27,175 nucleotides of DNA from the NCBI GenBank assembly GCA_000934455.1, contig KN884793.1, forward strand, positions 70,620 through 97,794, written 5' to 3'. Positions within the stretch are counted from its first letter, which is position 1; each line of letters opens with the position of its first letter. Of the stretch, positions 10,701 to 20,700 are shown one piece after another. Position numbers and translations under genes: made by a program. Source of the DNA: Apostichopus parvimensis. Lineage: Eukaryota; Echinodermata; Holothuroidea; Aspidochirotida; Stichopodidae. Below the pieces are notes generated by a model that saw nothing but the letters and a program-made list of their open reading frames with translations, searched no databases and was not told the origin of the DNA.

Positions 10701-11644
10701 ATCGTTGTCGAGAGGAGTCACCAGATAATACGAAACCCAGATCTAGAAGAAGACCTTTATCTCCATCTGGTCACCTAAATCAACAAATGATCAAGTTGAT
10801 CGCTAAGAAGCAATGTCTTTCACCTTACGATGCTTCACTGAGCCTCGCAGAAGGGAGCAAGAAGATGGCCGCTCTGAAGCAGAAATATCTCAGGGAATAC
10901 GCTGCCAAGGGGGGTGTCCTTCCGTGGAAGGGACGCCTAGGCAAAGAACAAGAGGGGTCATCTTCCGAGAGTTCGGACAGCGAGGTTTCATTTAATTTCA
11001 AGCACGCCTCACCGGGACACTTTGAATCTCGAACGTACGAATCGGAAATATCGAACTGCGAGACCAAAATGAAAATCAGAGACATTTCCGGTTCATCTTA
11101 CCGGGCGAGGAGGATGTCGATGCGTCCGTCTCTGAGGTTGTTTGCCGGCGAGGAATTGAAAAGCGAGACGGACCGAAACGACCGGCGGAAGAGAAAAGTG
11201 GTAGGATACGACGAGGATGAAACGATGGACGCCAAACGAAAGATTCCACGGATCACGATCAAAATGAAAGACCCGAACGGTGACATCGAAGAGGTCGTGA
11301 CCTCGTCGGAAGACGAAAACCAAAGCAGGCAATCTTCACCCGCAGCTGAGATGGAAGAAGTCGGTTCGTTGCGACGGAGGCGCGAGCTGGCCAAAGAACA
11401 ATCGTTGGGCGTCTTCGGTTACCCGGTCAAGATAAAATCACGCTCGCCTAGTCATCAATCGTCCAGCCAAAGCGAGGATTGGGAGGTGCAGGATAGTGTA
11501 CCCCTCTCTCAGTATTTGGACTCTCCCAGGAAGCTCTCTAATAACATCAAACCCCCCATTCAGGATAACAGTGCCAGGAGGATCCATTTTAAGATGGGGG
11601 GGAAATCGTTTCTGCAGTACAGGCCTCAAACTTCACGTAGTTGA
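4636..11644 (+). CDS. KMT5B: Histone H4-lysine-20 methyltransferase, KMT5B/KMT5C (Suv4-20) family; complete, 7 coding exons
   Basis: Coding exons are 4636-4799, 5620-5785, 6542-6651, 8420-8606, 9492-9628, 9916-10061 and 10692-11644, joining in frame to 620 codons with a TGA stop. The family converts H4K20me1 to me2/me3 in the nucleus, in heterochromatin, replication licensing and DNA repair. Visible motifs are an N-terminal helical region with [11 protein letters not shown] near residue 30, a SET domain of about residues 110-255 with LVGCIAEL (156-163), [19 protein letters not shown] (190-208, including the SAM-binding NHDC), tyrosine 236 in [10 protein letters not shown], and post-SET cysteines 248, 250 and 253. 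The tail (256-620) is basic and serine-rich, with RRKRK at 468-472 as a candidate nuclear localisation signal. The start is the first in-frame ATG after the exon-1 acceptor (4605) and has A at -3 and G at +4; an upstream coding exon is not excluded. Invertebrates usually have one such gene, so KMT5B versus KMT5C is not resolved. Confidence 0.95.
4800..5619 (+). other. KMT5B intron 1
   Basis: The only structure seen is a 10-bp inverted repeat (GAAATAGAAC, 5080-5089 and 5159-5168) bounding an 89-bp segment. No tandem array was noticed here, unlike the other introns. Confidence 0.7.
5620..5785 (+). CDS. KMT5B: KMT5B exon 2
   Basis: Acceptor CAACAG|A and donor CAT|GTAAGG. A split arginine codon joins it to exon 1, giving [15 protein letters not shown]. 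It encodes residues 55-110, the rest of the N-terminal helical domain. [17 protein letters not shown] matches vertebrate SGEWARHYFLNKNKMQE. It ends in phase 0. Confidence 0.92.
5964..6356 (+). repeat. Minisatellite, about 79-bp unit, 5 copies (KMT5B intron 2)
   Basis: Units start AAAGTCAGTTCACTTGTCTC at 5964, 6043, 6121, 6200 and 6278 and end GGCTTTAGGCTACCACAC. Differences are mostly single bases, so the array is fairly young. The open frame across it (5977-6189) is a by-product of the repeat. Confidence 0.95.
6542..6651 (+). CDS. KMT5B: KMT5B exon 3 (start of SET domain)
   Basis: Strong acceptor CTATTTCAG|GTT and donor TTG|GTAAGC. It encodes residues 111-146 plus two bases of W147. [25 protein letters not shown] corresponds to vertebrate [25 protein letters not shown], the entry into the SET fold. 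Confidence 0.93.
7248..7575 (+). repeat. Minisatellite, 70-80-bp unit, about 4 copies (KMT5B intron 3)
   Basis: CTTGAGCTGTGCAA starts units at 7248, 7328, 7404 and 7474 (the last with CTATGCAA). Each continues with TAGGGTTTTGCCTC and ACATTGCCTGCTACAAGTAG variants. The last copy carries an internal 20-bp duplication (CCTCTAAAATATAACATTG). Confidence 0.9.
8420..8606 (+). CDS. KMT5B: KMT5B exon 4 (SET core, NHDC motif)
   Basis: Acceptor TATTCCAG|GG and donor AAA|GTAAGT. It encodes W147 to K209. [35 protein letters not shown] and [15 protein letters not shown] are nearly identical to vertebrate KMT5B. NHDC (201-204) belongs to the SAM and active-site pseudoknot. Cys208 is expected to coordinate zinc together with the post-SET cysteines. 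Confidence 0.96.
8929..9453 (+). repeat. C-rich minisatellite CCCCACCCATATTCATCAA (KMT5B intron 4)
   Basis: About 25 imperfect units of 17-25 bases, rich in C and A and almost free of G. The array stops 38 bases before the exon-5 boundary at 9492. Two overlapping open frames (8905-9184) are repeat artefacts. Confidence 0.93.
9492..9628 (+). CDS. KMT5B: KMT5B exon 5 (end of SET and post-SET)
   Basis: Acceptor TGTTTCAG|TTT and donor AGAG|GTAAGA. It encodes residues 210-254 plus two bases of R255. [29 protein letters not shown] contains the conserved catalytic-site tyrosine (Y236). The post-[11 protein letters not shown] supplies C248, C250 and C253. An additional cysteine (C246) stands where the vertebrate protein has glutamate. 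Confidence 0.96.
9735..9855 (+). repeat. Direct duplication, 69-bp spacing (KMT5B intron 5)
   Basis: AGTGTC followed by CACTGCACCTCAAAGGTCC and TATTATGTCAC occurs at 9735-9786 and again at 9804-9855. Confidence 0.85.
9916..10061 (+). CDS. KMT5B: KMT5B exon 6 (post-SET linker)
   Basis: Acceptor TTTGAAG|A and donor ACAG|GTAGGA. It encodes R255 to Q302/T303 and one base of A304. GAFVP follows the post-SET, and [16 protein letters not shown] matches vertebrate KYGLRETDKRLNRLKK. Its last 13 bases are also the first part of a 44-bp tandem repeat that continues into the intron. Confidence 0.9.
10049..10312 (+). repeat. Minisatellite, exact 44-bp period, 6 copies, spanning the exon-6 donor
   Basis: Units start at 10049, 10093, 10137, 10181, 10225 and 10269. 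The first begins inside KMT5B exon 6. Each contains CCTCAGASAG|GTAG at the same place, so the exon-6 donor at 10062 is repeated at 10106, 10150, 10194, 10238 and 10282. Confidence 0.95.
10692..11644 (+). CDS. KMT5B: KMT5B exon 7 (large terminal coding exon)
   Basis: Acceptor ATTTTACAG|CT. A split alanine codon continues the frame to TGA at 11642-11644 (residues 304-620). The tail is low in recognisable domains: [11 protein letters not shown] near residue 350, a serine and acidic patch ([10 protein letters not shown]), RRKRK (468-472), and a short hydrophobic-basic strand PRITIKM (489-495) reminiscent of short basic segments in the vertebrate C-terminal half. The family's C-terminal region recruits HP1 and chromatin, but no motif here proves that. 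The exon is visibly richer in CpG than the surrounding introns. Confidence 0.93.
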
Positions 11645-11956
11645 CAAATAGGCAGCACTAGTGTACATAAGTGTAGTCCGGGCGGTTTCCGTGCAACCTT
11701 GCGGTTTGCAGCTTTCTGCGTCAGAAATTTACTCAGATCGGTCTCAAATGTCTTTTCAACCAATTCACCATCTTGAATGTAACATGATTAACAAAGATCC
11801 AACTGCAAAAAATGAAAAAAAAAGTTCAGTATTAGAGAAAAAGGAAGTGTTCCAACTAATAATAATAGACATTTGTCAGATAGCAGTGCGAGTGAGTATT
11901 TTGTCATAGAGAACTGTTCCCAGGTTTGACTTAAATTTCAATTGGCAAATTTTCTG

Positions 11957-11986
11957 CGAATGAATGAATGAATGAATGAATGAATC
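11957..11986 (+). repeat. (GAAT)n microsatellite in KMT5B 3' UTR region
   Basis: About seven uninterrupted GAAT units roughly 310 bases after the KMT5B stop. Confidence 0.95.
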
Positions 11987-12695
11987 AATTTATAAGTATA
12001 GATAATTTGTGTAGTTTGTCTCACATTGGGAAAGAACCCTAATGACAAACTGTACATCAAATGAAGTTTAATTGAAATATTTAATTCTTTTCTAACTGGT
12101 TAGGAGGTGTTCACACCCCATTAGTAGGAATTGCAAAAGTAGACATTTAGAGGCCATCTTTAAGGCCATGATCACCAAAACGCTGAGATTAAGCCCAACA
12201 AATTGAAGAGATTTGATCACATTTGCTTGATAAGTACTTATCTTCTCGCTATTATTTTGCTATTTTAGAGAGTAAATCTCTTTCCAAGGTTTTGATGTGT
12301 GATGTAACATGTGGACAAAAGAGCAGGTTGAAAATAGGTTGACCTGTTAGTTATTTATCTCGTTCAGTGCTTTGTAATATGATTTTACTATTTTAAATGA
12401 CATCTTTTGTGCCTGTTTTAAAGCACAGTTTCTGTTTATTTATGTCAGCCATAATTTAATGGGAATGAATGTCTCCTATAGACTTAATGCAGTAGAGATT
12501 TTACTTTAAGCGATTGGGCTTAGATTAAATATCAAATCGTGGATAACAACTGCAGGAAGAGAATGGTTGCTAGGTCATAGAATTACGTTGGCCTGGAGAA
12601 GAGCTGTAGGTGTGAATTTTGTCATCTTTGGAGCAACGTCATAAGTTTGTATAGCTCTAGAAAGCTAGGCAGTTAATGAAGCATTTTAATGAATT

Positions 12696-12701
12696 AATAA
12701 A
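12696..12701 (+). terminator. Candidate polyadenylation signal of KMT5B
   Basis: AATAAA about 1.05 kb after the KMT5B stop is the first canonical hexamer I found downstream. A second lies at 12963-12968. Which one is used, if either, cannot be decided from sequence. Confidence 0.4.
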
Positions 12702-14078
12702 CACTGCTTACTACATTTTGTGCATAGAGTATCTGTTGCATTTCTCCAGTAGTTTACAGTCCCTAACATGTAGCACATATGCTCCATTTAACAGGAAAAT
12801 AGCTGATTTAAAACCTGGATATTGCAAAGGACTAAACCTGATCAAATTTCACCAGCCTCAGGCCTGCTAATTAAATTTAGATATAAATTTAGCACATCAT
12901 TCATGAATATTCATAAAACAGTAGATGCTGTTGGTGGCATCGTATTGAAATTTTACCTCATTAATAAACGACATGTTTCTATGGATTGGGAAAGTACATG
13001 GGGATGGCGCTGTACCAAAATTGAAAAAGGAAAACTTATTTTACCCCCAAAAACACACTCAATCAGTTTACTTCATTCCAATCTGTTTATTTCTTTTTAA
13101 GTTTGATTTTATGGCAATGACTTGATCTCTTAGTCTGGACTTTGATCTGATCTGGGTCCAACAGCCATCTGATCTGGGTCCAACAACCAATGTGACACGG
13201 CCAGGACCTTTTCTCCGAGCCATTGATACTTAAATGTAAGAAGACGAATCAGAAACCAATGTTCATCTCTTTACAGGATTTCATGTTTTAAATCATTGTA
13301 TGTAATCGCATAATTAGTTTAAATTATTTATTTCCCCGGACAGGTATCATTCTGCCAGGGAGGCTCCTCCTTCGTTTGACTTTTGTTTCTCACCGGACGC
13401 AAATATAGCAGCTTAATATGGGTTGATTGGTGTTAATACTGTATGTTGTGCAATTTCATATTTAATTTGTCTTATTCCAAAGTTGGAGAGTTATTCTTCA
13501 TTCTCTAAGTTTGCAAAAGTCTGACAACAGTAATTTCAACACATTTTGTACAGTTTCTTTTGAAAAGTCACATTTTGACAGTTATTTGCAGATGTCGACT
13601 GGTATGTATTCCGATTACGTTTGCTTGGACAAAGTGAGGGAGGGGGGATGGGGCAGGTTAGTGAAAGGGGTGTGGGGTAGGGTGACTAGCATGGGAGGAC
13701 AGCTGTTGTAAGGGCAGCTTGCTGGGAACAGAGCTGGTGTAGGAGAGATGTAATGTGTAGATAAAAAAGGTAAATGGAAGCTTGTGTGGACGACACTGTA
13801 ATGTAGGGAAATCTAGTGGTACATAATATTATTGTATCTGCAGGATTTAACCTCTGATGTAGATAAAGGTAAAAAGAAAAGAGGCATATCTCAGTTGGTT
13901 GAAAGTTATATGTTGATGTTCAGTTTGTGACTATTATTAATATGTCAGGATATTGATCACAAATAGTGTAAACCATGTTGTTGCACAATCACACACCATT
14001 GCTGAATGGATTAAATGGAGTCAGTGTTTCATGTAAAACTGTACACAGATATTTCTCAGGTGGGAGTGTTGGCGAGGG

Positions 14079-14741
14079 TTGTGGTATGGGTCTGTGGTAC
14101 GGGTCTGTGGTATGGGTCTGGAATATGGGAATGTGGTAAAGGTCTGTGGTACGGGTCTGGGTTCGTGGTATCGGTCTGAAGTATGGGTATGTGTCTGTGG
14201 TATGGGTATTTGATATGGGTCTGTGGTATGGTTCTGTGATATGGGTCTGGAGAATGGGTCTGTAGTATGGATATGTGGTATGGGTCTGTGGTATGGTTCC
14301 GTGGTATGGTTCCGTGGTATGGGTCTGTGGTATGGGTACATTATGTGGTATGGAAATGTGGTATGGGTATGTGGTATGGTTCTGTGGTATGGTTCTGTGG
14401 TATGGGTCTGGAGTATGGGTCTGGAGTATGGGTATGTGGTATGGGTCTGGAGTATGGGTATGTCATATGGGTATGTCATATGGGTATGTTGTATGGGTCT
14501 GTGGTATGTGATATGGGTCTGTGGTGTGGGTATGTGATATGGGTCTGTGCCATCTGTGGTATGGTTCTGTGGTATGGTTCTGTGGTATGGTTCTGTGATG
14601 TGGGTCTAGAGTATGGTTCTGTGGTATTGATGTGTGGTATGGGTCTGTGGTATGGGTCTGTGGTATGGGTATGTGGTATGGTCATGTGATATGGATCTGG
14701 AGTATGGTTCTGTGGTATGGGTCTGTGGTCTGGAATATGGT
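14079..14741 (+). repeat. G/T-rich minisatellite, 13-bp unit TATGGGTCTGTGG, about 660 bp
   Basis: Around 50 degenerate copies (TATGGGTCTGTGG, TATGGTTCTGTGG, GGAGTATGGGTCT). Nearly all G lies on the + strand. Because 13 is not a multiple of 3 and stops are rare, long apparent ORFs arise in several frames on both strands; none is a gene. Confidence 0.95.
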
Positions 14742-15718
14742 CCTTTTTATTAGGGGTTAGTCCTTGGTCATGGTAGAGAAAGGTGGGGAGGGGGTGTGGC
14801 AAACCGAACTGGTATCACCATATTGGATGTGCAATTGTATAAAGGTGTGGCACAGATTCATGGAGTGTGTTTACTTTATGTAATTCAAAGTGTCTTTATT
14901 TGAGATGGGAAGTGGGAATGGAATGGGGTATCAGTTTGTGAGAGGGGAAGTACTCATATGCTATGGATACTTAATGTATTAAGCTGCACAATGAAACTGT
15001 TTAGATGTTGTGATTAGCCTCAAACCTCGCCTGTTGCATAGTTAATATTGGAATATCTTACCAGATTTAAGTAAGGGACAACCACAGAATAGAAACAATA
15101 CACAGAAGCATTTATTAATTACTTATTGCCAGGTGCAGAAATAATTAACTGTTTGGTAAAGTAAGTTTGGAGAGCAATTTTGGTTTGTAGAACAATTTTT
15201 AAAGTTCATGGGAGCAATTTTTTGGTTATTTACTAGAAATGGAAAATACTACAGCTCTGTATAAAATCTGCTATGCATCTTTGCATGTGTGAAGCATATT
15301 TTCTATTTTGTGCAGCTGGTTGCTGATGGTTACCAAATTCTCTCTGTCATTCTTGGAATGGATTTATGAGTATTTCGTATGCATCCTATTTAAGATGTTA
15401 CCTCTTGAATATGCAAATTGTTTGGCAAAATATTAGTTGTTAATGTATGACCAATAGTCATGTGATAATATCTGCAATGACCAGCTCTTATGTATATATA
15501 TATGTAACACTGAAAGGAACATGTGTATTATATTGTAAAAGCTAACATAGTCCTGAATATTGAAGATTATAATTTTTGATGGAAACTGAAACCTCATCTT
15601 TTTGTATTTTCTTTTTCATTTTTTACTCTGTGTACTACTAGTTGGTTTTTGAGTGTTGTCTTAATTTTGGCTGGTATTAGTTATGTGCTACTTGGTTAGT
15701 TTCATTACATGTAATCGT
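14742..15718. other. Intergenic, nothing recognised
   Basis: AT-rich unique-looking sequence between the 13-mer minisatellite and MITE copy 1. No exon or repeat was seen. Confidence 0.5.
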
Positions 15719-15958
15719 TTAAAGGCATTGAAGACTCGCCCCAAACCGCGTGCCGCGTTCTGAAAAAGTTAACTGGGTATTGACGTTAGCTGTATGTATT
15801 GACTGTACACTAGTGTCTAATTACCGATGATAGCAAGCTGTGTGTGTATTTTCTGGGATCGATGTTGGTGTCTAACACTTCTGTTACACCTCATTCGAAA
15901 CTAGGTCAGATTACCGGCATGAGACGTTTCTTTGTGTGCGAGTCTTCACACCCTTTAA
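15719..15958 (+). mobile_element. TTAA-flanked MITE (piggyBac-like), copy 1, internally deleted
   Basis: It starts TTAAAGGCATTGAAGACTCG and ends with the near inverted repeat CGAGTCTTCACACCCTTTAA. TTAA on both sides fits piggyBac-type insertion. It is about 125 bases shorter than copies 2 and 3, lacking the segment between GTTAAC and GGGTATTGAC. It lies in the space between the two genes. Confidence 0.8.
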
Positions 15959-16199
15959 TTGAAATTGTAATGAATATTAACTTGCTTTCATAAAAGTAGT
16001 GCTGTACATACCTATTTCTACTTACCTTCAGGTTCTCTCTGTAAATCATATACATTTCCAGTGAAGTTCCAAACAGCTTTTTTGAATTTGAGTTTGTCAT
16101 CGCGTTATAATTAGTTTACTTTGCAAATCGCAATAGAAGTACTGTACTTGCGATATGAAACCACCCCTATTTCATCCCAGCCGCAGTAACCGTTGTGTT
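15959..16199. other. Intergenic, nothing recognised
   Basis: Unique-looking sequence after MITE copy 1. The minus-strand open frame 15906-16100 has no family resemblance. Confidence 0.45.
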
Positions 16200-17633
16200 A
16201 TGACATGAACTGAGGGCAGTATTTAGCTTAAATTATGATCACTGGGTCGGGGTCAACGTACAGTAACAAAGCTGCTGGAAATGAATTCACCTTGATCGAC
16301 TGGGCCAAACGAGAAACATGACACAGTGAAAATTGTTAGGCAATGTGTTTCTTGAAGCGTCGTTTCAGATAAACGCAAAATCAGCTTAGATTATCAGGTC
16401 CATATAGGTAAATATGTGCGAGTAACGTAACGTTACGCCCATACTCTAGGGAAATATGATCAAAATAACGAAATCACCATTATACTTTGTAGGCCGTGCT
16501 ACAGTAATACTAATAGTAATAGCCTACTAACGTTAGGGCATAGGCTAGCCTAATTTCCTAAATCTAGTTTAGGCTTACAGTTATAGAGACTTAGTGTAAC
16601 CTTACGGCAGTGAAGCTGCTATGTTAAATGGATCATACGAGTACATAAGTCCATATCGTTGGTTAGGTCTAAGGCTAGGCAGGTTGGTTTCAGAAAGAAT
16701 ATGTTGGACATATTTCTTCATTATATAATGTTGCATCTCATAGCCTGCACACATGAAAACCAATTGTTGAGCTGATAATCTTAGCCTGGCCTAGTGTAAC
16801 TTAGCCATTTATGATTGAACATGACAAAAGTTGAGTCTAGGCCTACTTCGTACTGGATAGTGATGATTTGGACCGAGTTTAACAGTACAATTAAGCTAGA
16901 TCATCTTTCATCAAGTTTGTGAAAGTGCATTTATAGATTGTTCGTAAACTTCGATTAGGGCTTAGGCTACAGCCTATTCTAAGCCTACTGTATGTTGCTG
17001 TTACTAAGTTATACTGACCAGTATGAAATTCCCAAAATGGCATTTTTGTTCCTACTGTTCCTCATTAGACCTAGGCCCAATACAACATCCTACCGTGGAA
17101 TAATTTAGTGTTTTTTTGTTTGTGGTTGCACTTTGAAGGTATGAGGTTTGTGTCAATATAAAATACTATGGTTTCTGTGCAAGAACTGCTATATCATTAT
17201 GTCAATTTGACCATTTTGCATAGCATTTGCAATGCTGTCCTGGACAAATGATTCCATGCCTATGCTTAGGCCCTATGCATTTATGTTGCAAATGCATTTT
17301 ACTATGTGTTACCAGATAAGTTATGCCCCTAGTATATATGTGCATAATGCAAGTTGTTCATATATCTGTAACTGTCATTTTAACATATTGTTATCCAATT
17401 TTCATGGTGAAACCATAAGTAGAGGTTATTCCCATACCTTTGATAGCTTATCGATGTTCATGTGTGGGCATCTGCCTGTTGCAGAGGTAGCCTAAGACTA
17501 TGTCATTTCATGAATGTTATTTCGTTATCGGTACGGTTGTATGAAGATCCATTTTCCATCAATAATGTGGATTCCACCCACATCTATATTCAGTAAACCA
17601 ACTCTTTGACCTCTCTTTTCTGTTTACTTTTAG
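16200..17633 (+). promoter_or_regulatory. Presumed RIC8 promoter, 5' UTR and first intron region
   Basis: No coding potential is visible. The stretch precedes a likely 5'-UTR acceptor (17633). It contains a 12-bp perfect palindrome CGTAACGTTACG (16426-16437) and many short AGGCTAG/TAGGCCTA motifs. The promoter role is inferred from position only. Confidence 0.3.
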
Positions 17634-17791
17634 TTTTGGCTTGAGTCAGATTTTACAGACATCAAATGGTTTAGCCCTCGTCCACCATCGCAGGGAACAA
17701 AATGGATGCCCAAGTGACTGCCATGTTACCAGTCCTTGGTGGCGGAAATACCACAGAAATTTGTAACAAATTGCAAGAATTTAACAAAGAG
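17634..17791 (+). CDS. RIC8A: RIC8 first coding exon with 5' UTR (coding from 17702)
   Basis: A pyrimidine-rich tract ending TTTTAG at 17633 looks like a 5'-UTR intron acceptor, so the exon probably starts at 17634. Coding begins at ATG 17702 and ends at GAG|GTATAA (17792), 30 codons ending in KLQEFNKE. The donor is weaker than the others in this gene. A two-codon upstream ORF (ATG GTT TAG, 17666-17674) precedes the start. Confidence 0.85.
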
Positions 17792-20700
17792 GTATAATAC
17801 CTTATAAGTGCAGTAATCAGTTAAATTGTTAGTTTCTCAAATCCAGATTTGAATGTGCCAGAAACCTGACCATAAATACAGTGTTGACAATAGTTAGAAA
17901 AAATTGCTAGCATTTGCATCCATGGGCAACAGCTTCAAATGCAAATAGAGCAGAAAACTGAATCAGTTTTTTGGTTATATATAAATCAATCTATTGTCAG
18001 CTTCTGTTGTATGGGCAAATACACTTTGAACAAGAATGTTATTAAAACATGATGGTCACTGCAGGGAAACAAAAATTAACCATTAATTTGGCTGGTTATT
18101 TGAAGCTCTGTTCAAGACAGATTTCAAAGTCAGTCTTGAAGTATAAAGATACTTCTATATATGCAAAACTGGCAAGTCAAGCTGCATTTTGAATTTTGTA
18201 ATTATCAAATGCTAGCAAAGTGCTGATAAAGGAATAGCTACTGTTACTTTTGTGTGTGACTTAAATGAATCACCTAGATGTAATGGGAGTGCAAACCAGA
18301 AAACACTACATATATAATGAATAAATCATAGAATATTAATCCAGGGGCTTTATAGATCATTCCAAAGCTTCAAGCTATATTATCACACTGTTTAGTATAG
18401 ATTCTAAAGCATTAAAGGCATTGAAGACTCGCCCCAAACCGCATGCCGCGCTCTGAAAAAGTTAACTTTCCGTTGCTTGCAAGTGAAGTTTTCTTCTTGT
18501 TGCTACAAAATGCAGACAGTAATGAAATGTGATACCTTGTAATCTTTTAGGTAGACCTGAGATGTCCATCGCTGCTATGTACACTGTGTTGTGGGTATTG
18601 ACCGTAGCTGTTTGCATTGACTGTATACTAGTGTCTAATTCCCGATGGTAGCAAGCTGTGTGTGTATTTTCTGGGATTGATGGTGGTGTCTAACACTTCT
18701 GTTACACCTCATTCGAAACTAGGTCAGATTACCGGCATGAGACATTTCTTTGTGCACGAGTCTTCACACCCTTTAAGCTGTATTATCACGCTGTTTAGTA
18801 TAGCTGTGTGTTTGGTGAAAGTATCCATTCACAACATATTTCCTATTGAACAAGAGAGTGTTGCGAGTCAAAAGCAGGAATTACACCAGCCTTCTCTGCC
18901 ATCTGGATGTTTTCTTTAATATACCTGCTTAGCATTAATTCGGCTGACTGTACACCTGTTAGAATGATTCAGTATCAAATCAAACGTCTCTCTGTCAGAT
19001 ATTACGAGTGTAAGGACAAACATTTGAAAGTAAAGCTTGAGCAGCAAACTAATTTATAAAACCCTTTTCCTTTTTCATGTATAATATAATAATCCATATT
19101 TTGAATTGTTTAATCTTCTCAGCATGCACAAACGTTCGCCTTTGGACCCTTACAGACTAAGACAAAGGAAGTAAGTATCAGATGGTTGACTCGTTAATCA
19201 TGATCAAGATATTTAATTGTGATATAGTTAGAACAACGACTAACGATTTAATCCTAACAGGATCTAGCAATCAAAATAAAATAAAACTGTTAGCAAACTG
19301 CTTATCCACTACAGAGCCTGTGTAAGAGAATGTGTAAAAGTAAGTTGGCCTGACGTTTCGATCCTAGCAGGATCTTCTTCAAAGGCTAAATGACAAGTAA
19401 CAGTAACAGAAGGAATAAAACACGCACAGAATACAGACAGGTTAATGAGCATGGTGAACACAAGAGATAGATGTAAGGGGATTAGTAGACAAGGGATGGA
19501 GAGAAGAAAGAAAGAAACCAACAGGGGAAGAGGAGAGGTAGGAGATAAACAGTGGAGGGACAAAGAGAGGATTAAGGGAAGGGGGTGGGGATCTAACAAT
19601 GTAGGAAGGTTACCAACAGATGAACGGTCACTCTGCTCTAATTATAATTCATCGCAGGTGTTGATCATGCCTAGTTTTTAAAACACAGACTTATGGCTCA
19701 AGAACGTTCTCATAAAATGCTCCTTACTTGTGGAACTCACTTCCAGAACATGTTAAAATGTGCAAGACTGTGAATTCATGGTTTCAAATCGGTTCTCAAG
19801 ACGTATCTTTTTACTAAAACGCATATGTTGTAACTATTGTCCAGCACCACGAGAATGATTTCATAGTTTGTTTGGCGCTGTATTAAACTTATGTATATTA
19901 TTAGTATTATTATTAATATGATTATAAATAAAGTTCACATCATGAGGAAAGTTCAAAGTAGCTAACTTGACTTCACTGACTGATTGAGGCCACTTGAGTT
20001 TTATACTTGTGGTATACCTGTGTTATACTAGTGTTGCTTGTGGTATACTCGTGTTATTTGTGTTATACTCATCTTATACTTGTGTTATGTATACTTGTGT
20101 AGTCGTGTTATACTTGTGTTGCTTGTGTTATACTCGTGTAACTTGTGTTATGTATACTCGTGTGACTTGTGTTATGTATACTCGTGTTACTTGTGTTATA
20201 ATCCAGACCTTTCCAATACTTAAGATTTGTTTCCTCATTCAAAGTTTCCTAGACATATTTCACTCTGTGTAGTGTTTGCATGTTTGGCTGTGTGTGATAG
20301 ATGGTCATACTTTAAATTGAATTCTCTTATTTTGATCTGATTGATATCAATTTTCTTCGTTCTCCTCGTAGGAGTTTGTATCGAGCCTCTTGAAGGTTCT
20401 GGGCTCTCAGTCGAATCCAGAATGTGTCCATCTCAGCTTAGAGGCAGTTCGCATCCTTAGCAGGGAGAAGACGAGGATGTTTCAATTAGAACAGCCGACA
20501 GGAGTAAACACCCTTATCAGATTGGCTGGTCTTTCTAATAACGGTTATGAAATTAAGCCTGAAAGTAAGGCATATCTCCATATTTTTTATTATTTGCCCA
20601 TTTTGTTTATCATTTAGTTATGTTTTTGCAAACCATCTTGGAAAATATTGATATTATTTTAATATGCAAGATCTAATAACTGTTAATTATGCACAAACAA

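Larger units (their letters stand above)
11645..14078 (+). other. KMT5B 3' UTR and downstream spacer
   Basis: Beyond the GAAT microsatellite and candidate AATAAA signals, there is a small duplication GATCTGGGTCCAACA (about 13150 and 13173) and a G-rich patch (about 13637-13697). No coding exon was recognised. Confidence 0.55.

Noticed and set aside
10825..11629. Minus-strand ORFs of 63-98 codons
   Set aside because: Shadows of the GC-richer KMT5B terminal exon on the other strand.
14021..14802. Several long open frames on both strands (YGSVVWVCGMG-type and HTTDPYHRPIP-type repeats)
   Set aside because: They are translations of the 13-bp minisatellite in rotating frames, with no flanking coding sequence or family resemblance.
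17232..17495. 87-codon ORF upstream of RIC8
   Set aside because: AT-rich frame without recognisable family features or splice context linking it to RIC8.
19309..19681. Open frames on both strands in the purine-rich stretch (96 codons minus, 78 codons plus)
   Set aside because: Low-complexity purine/pyrimidine translation with no recognised domain; located in RIC8 intron 2.
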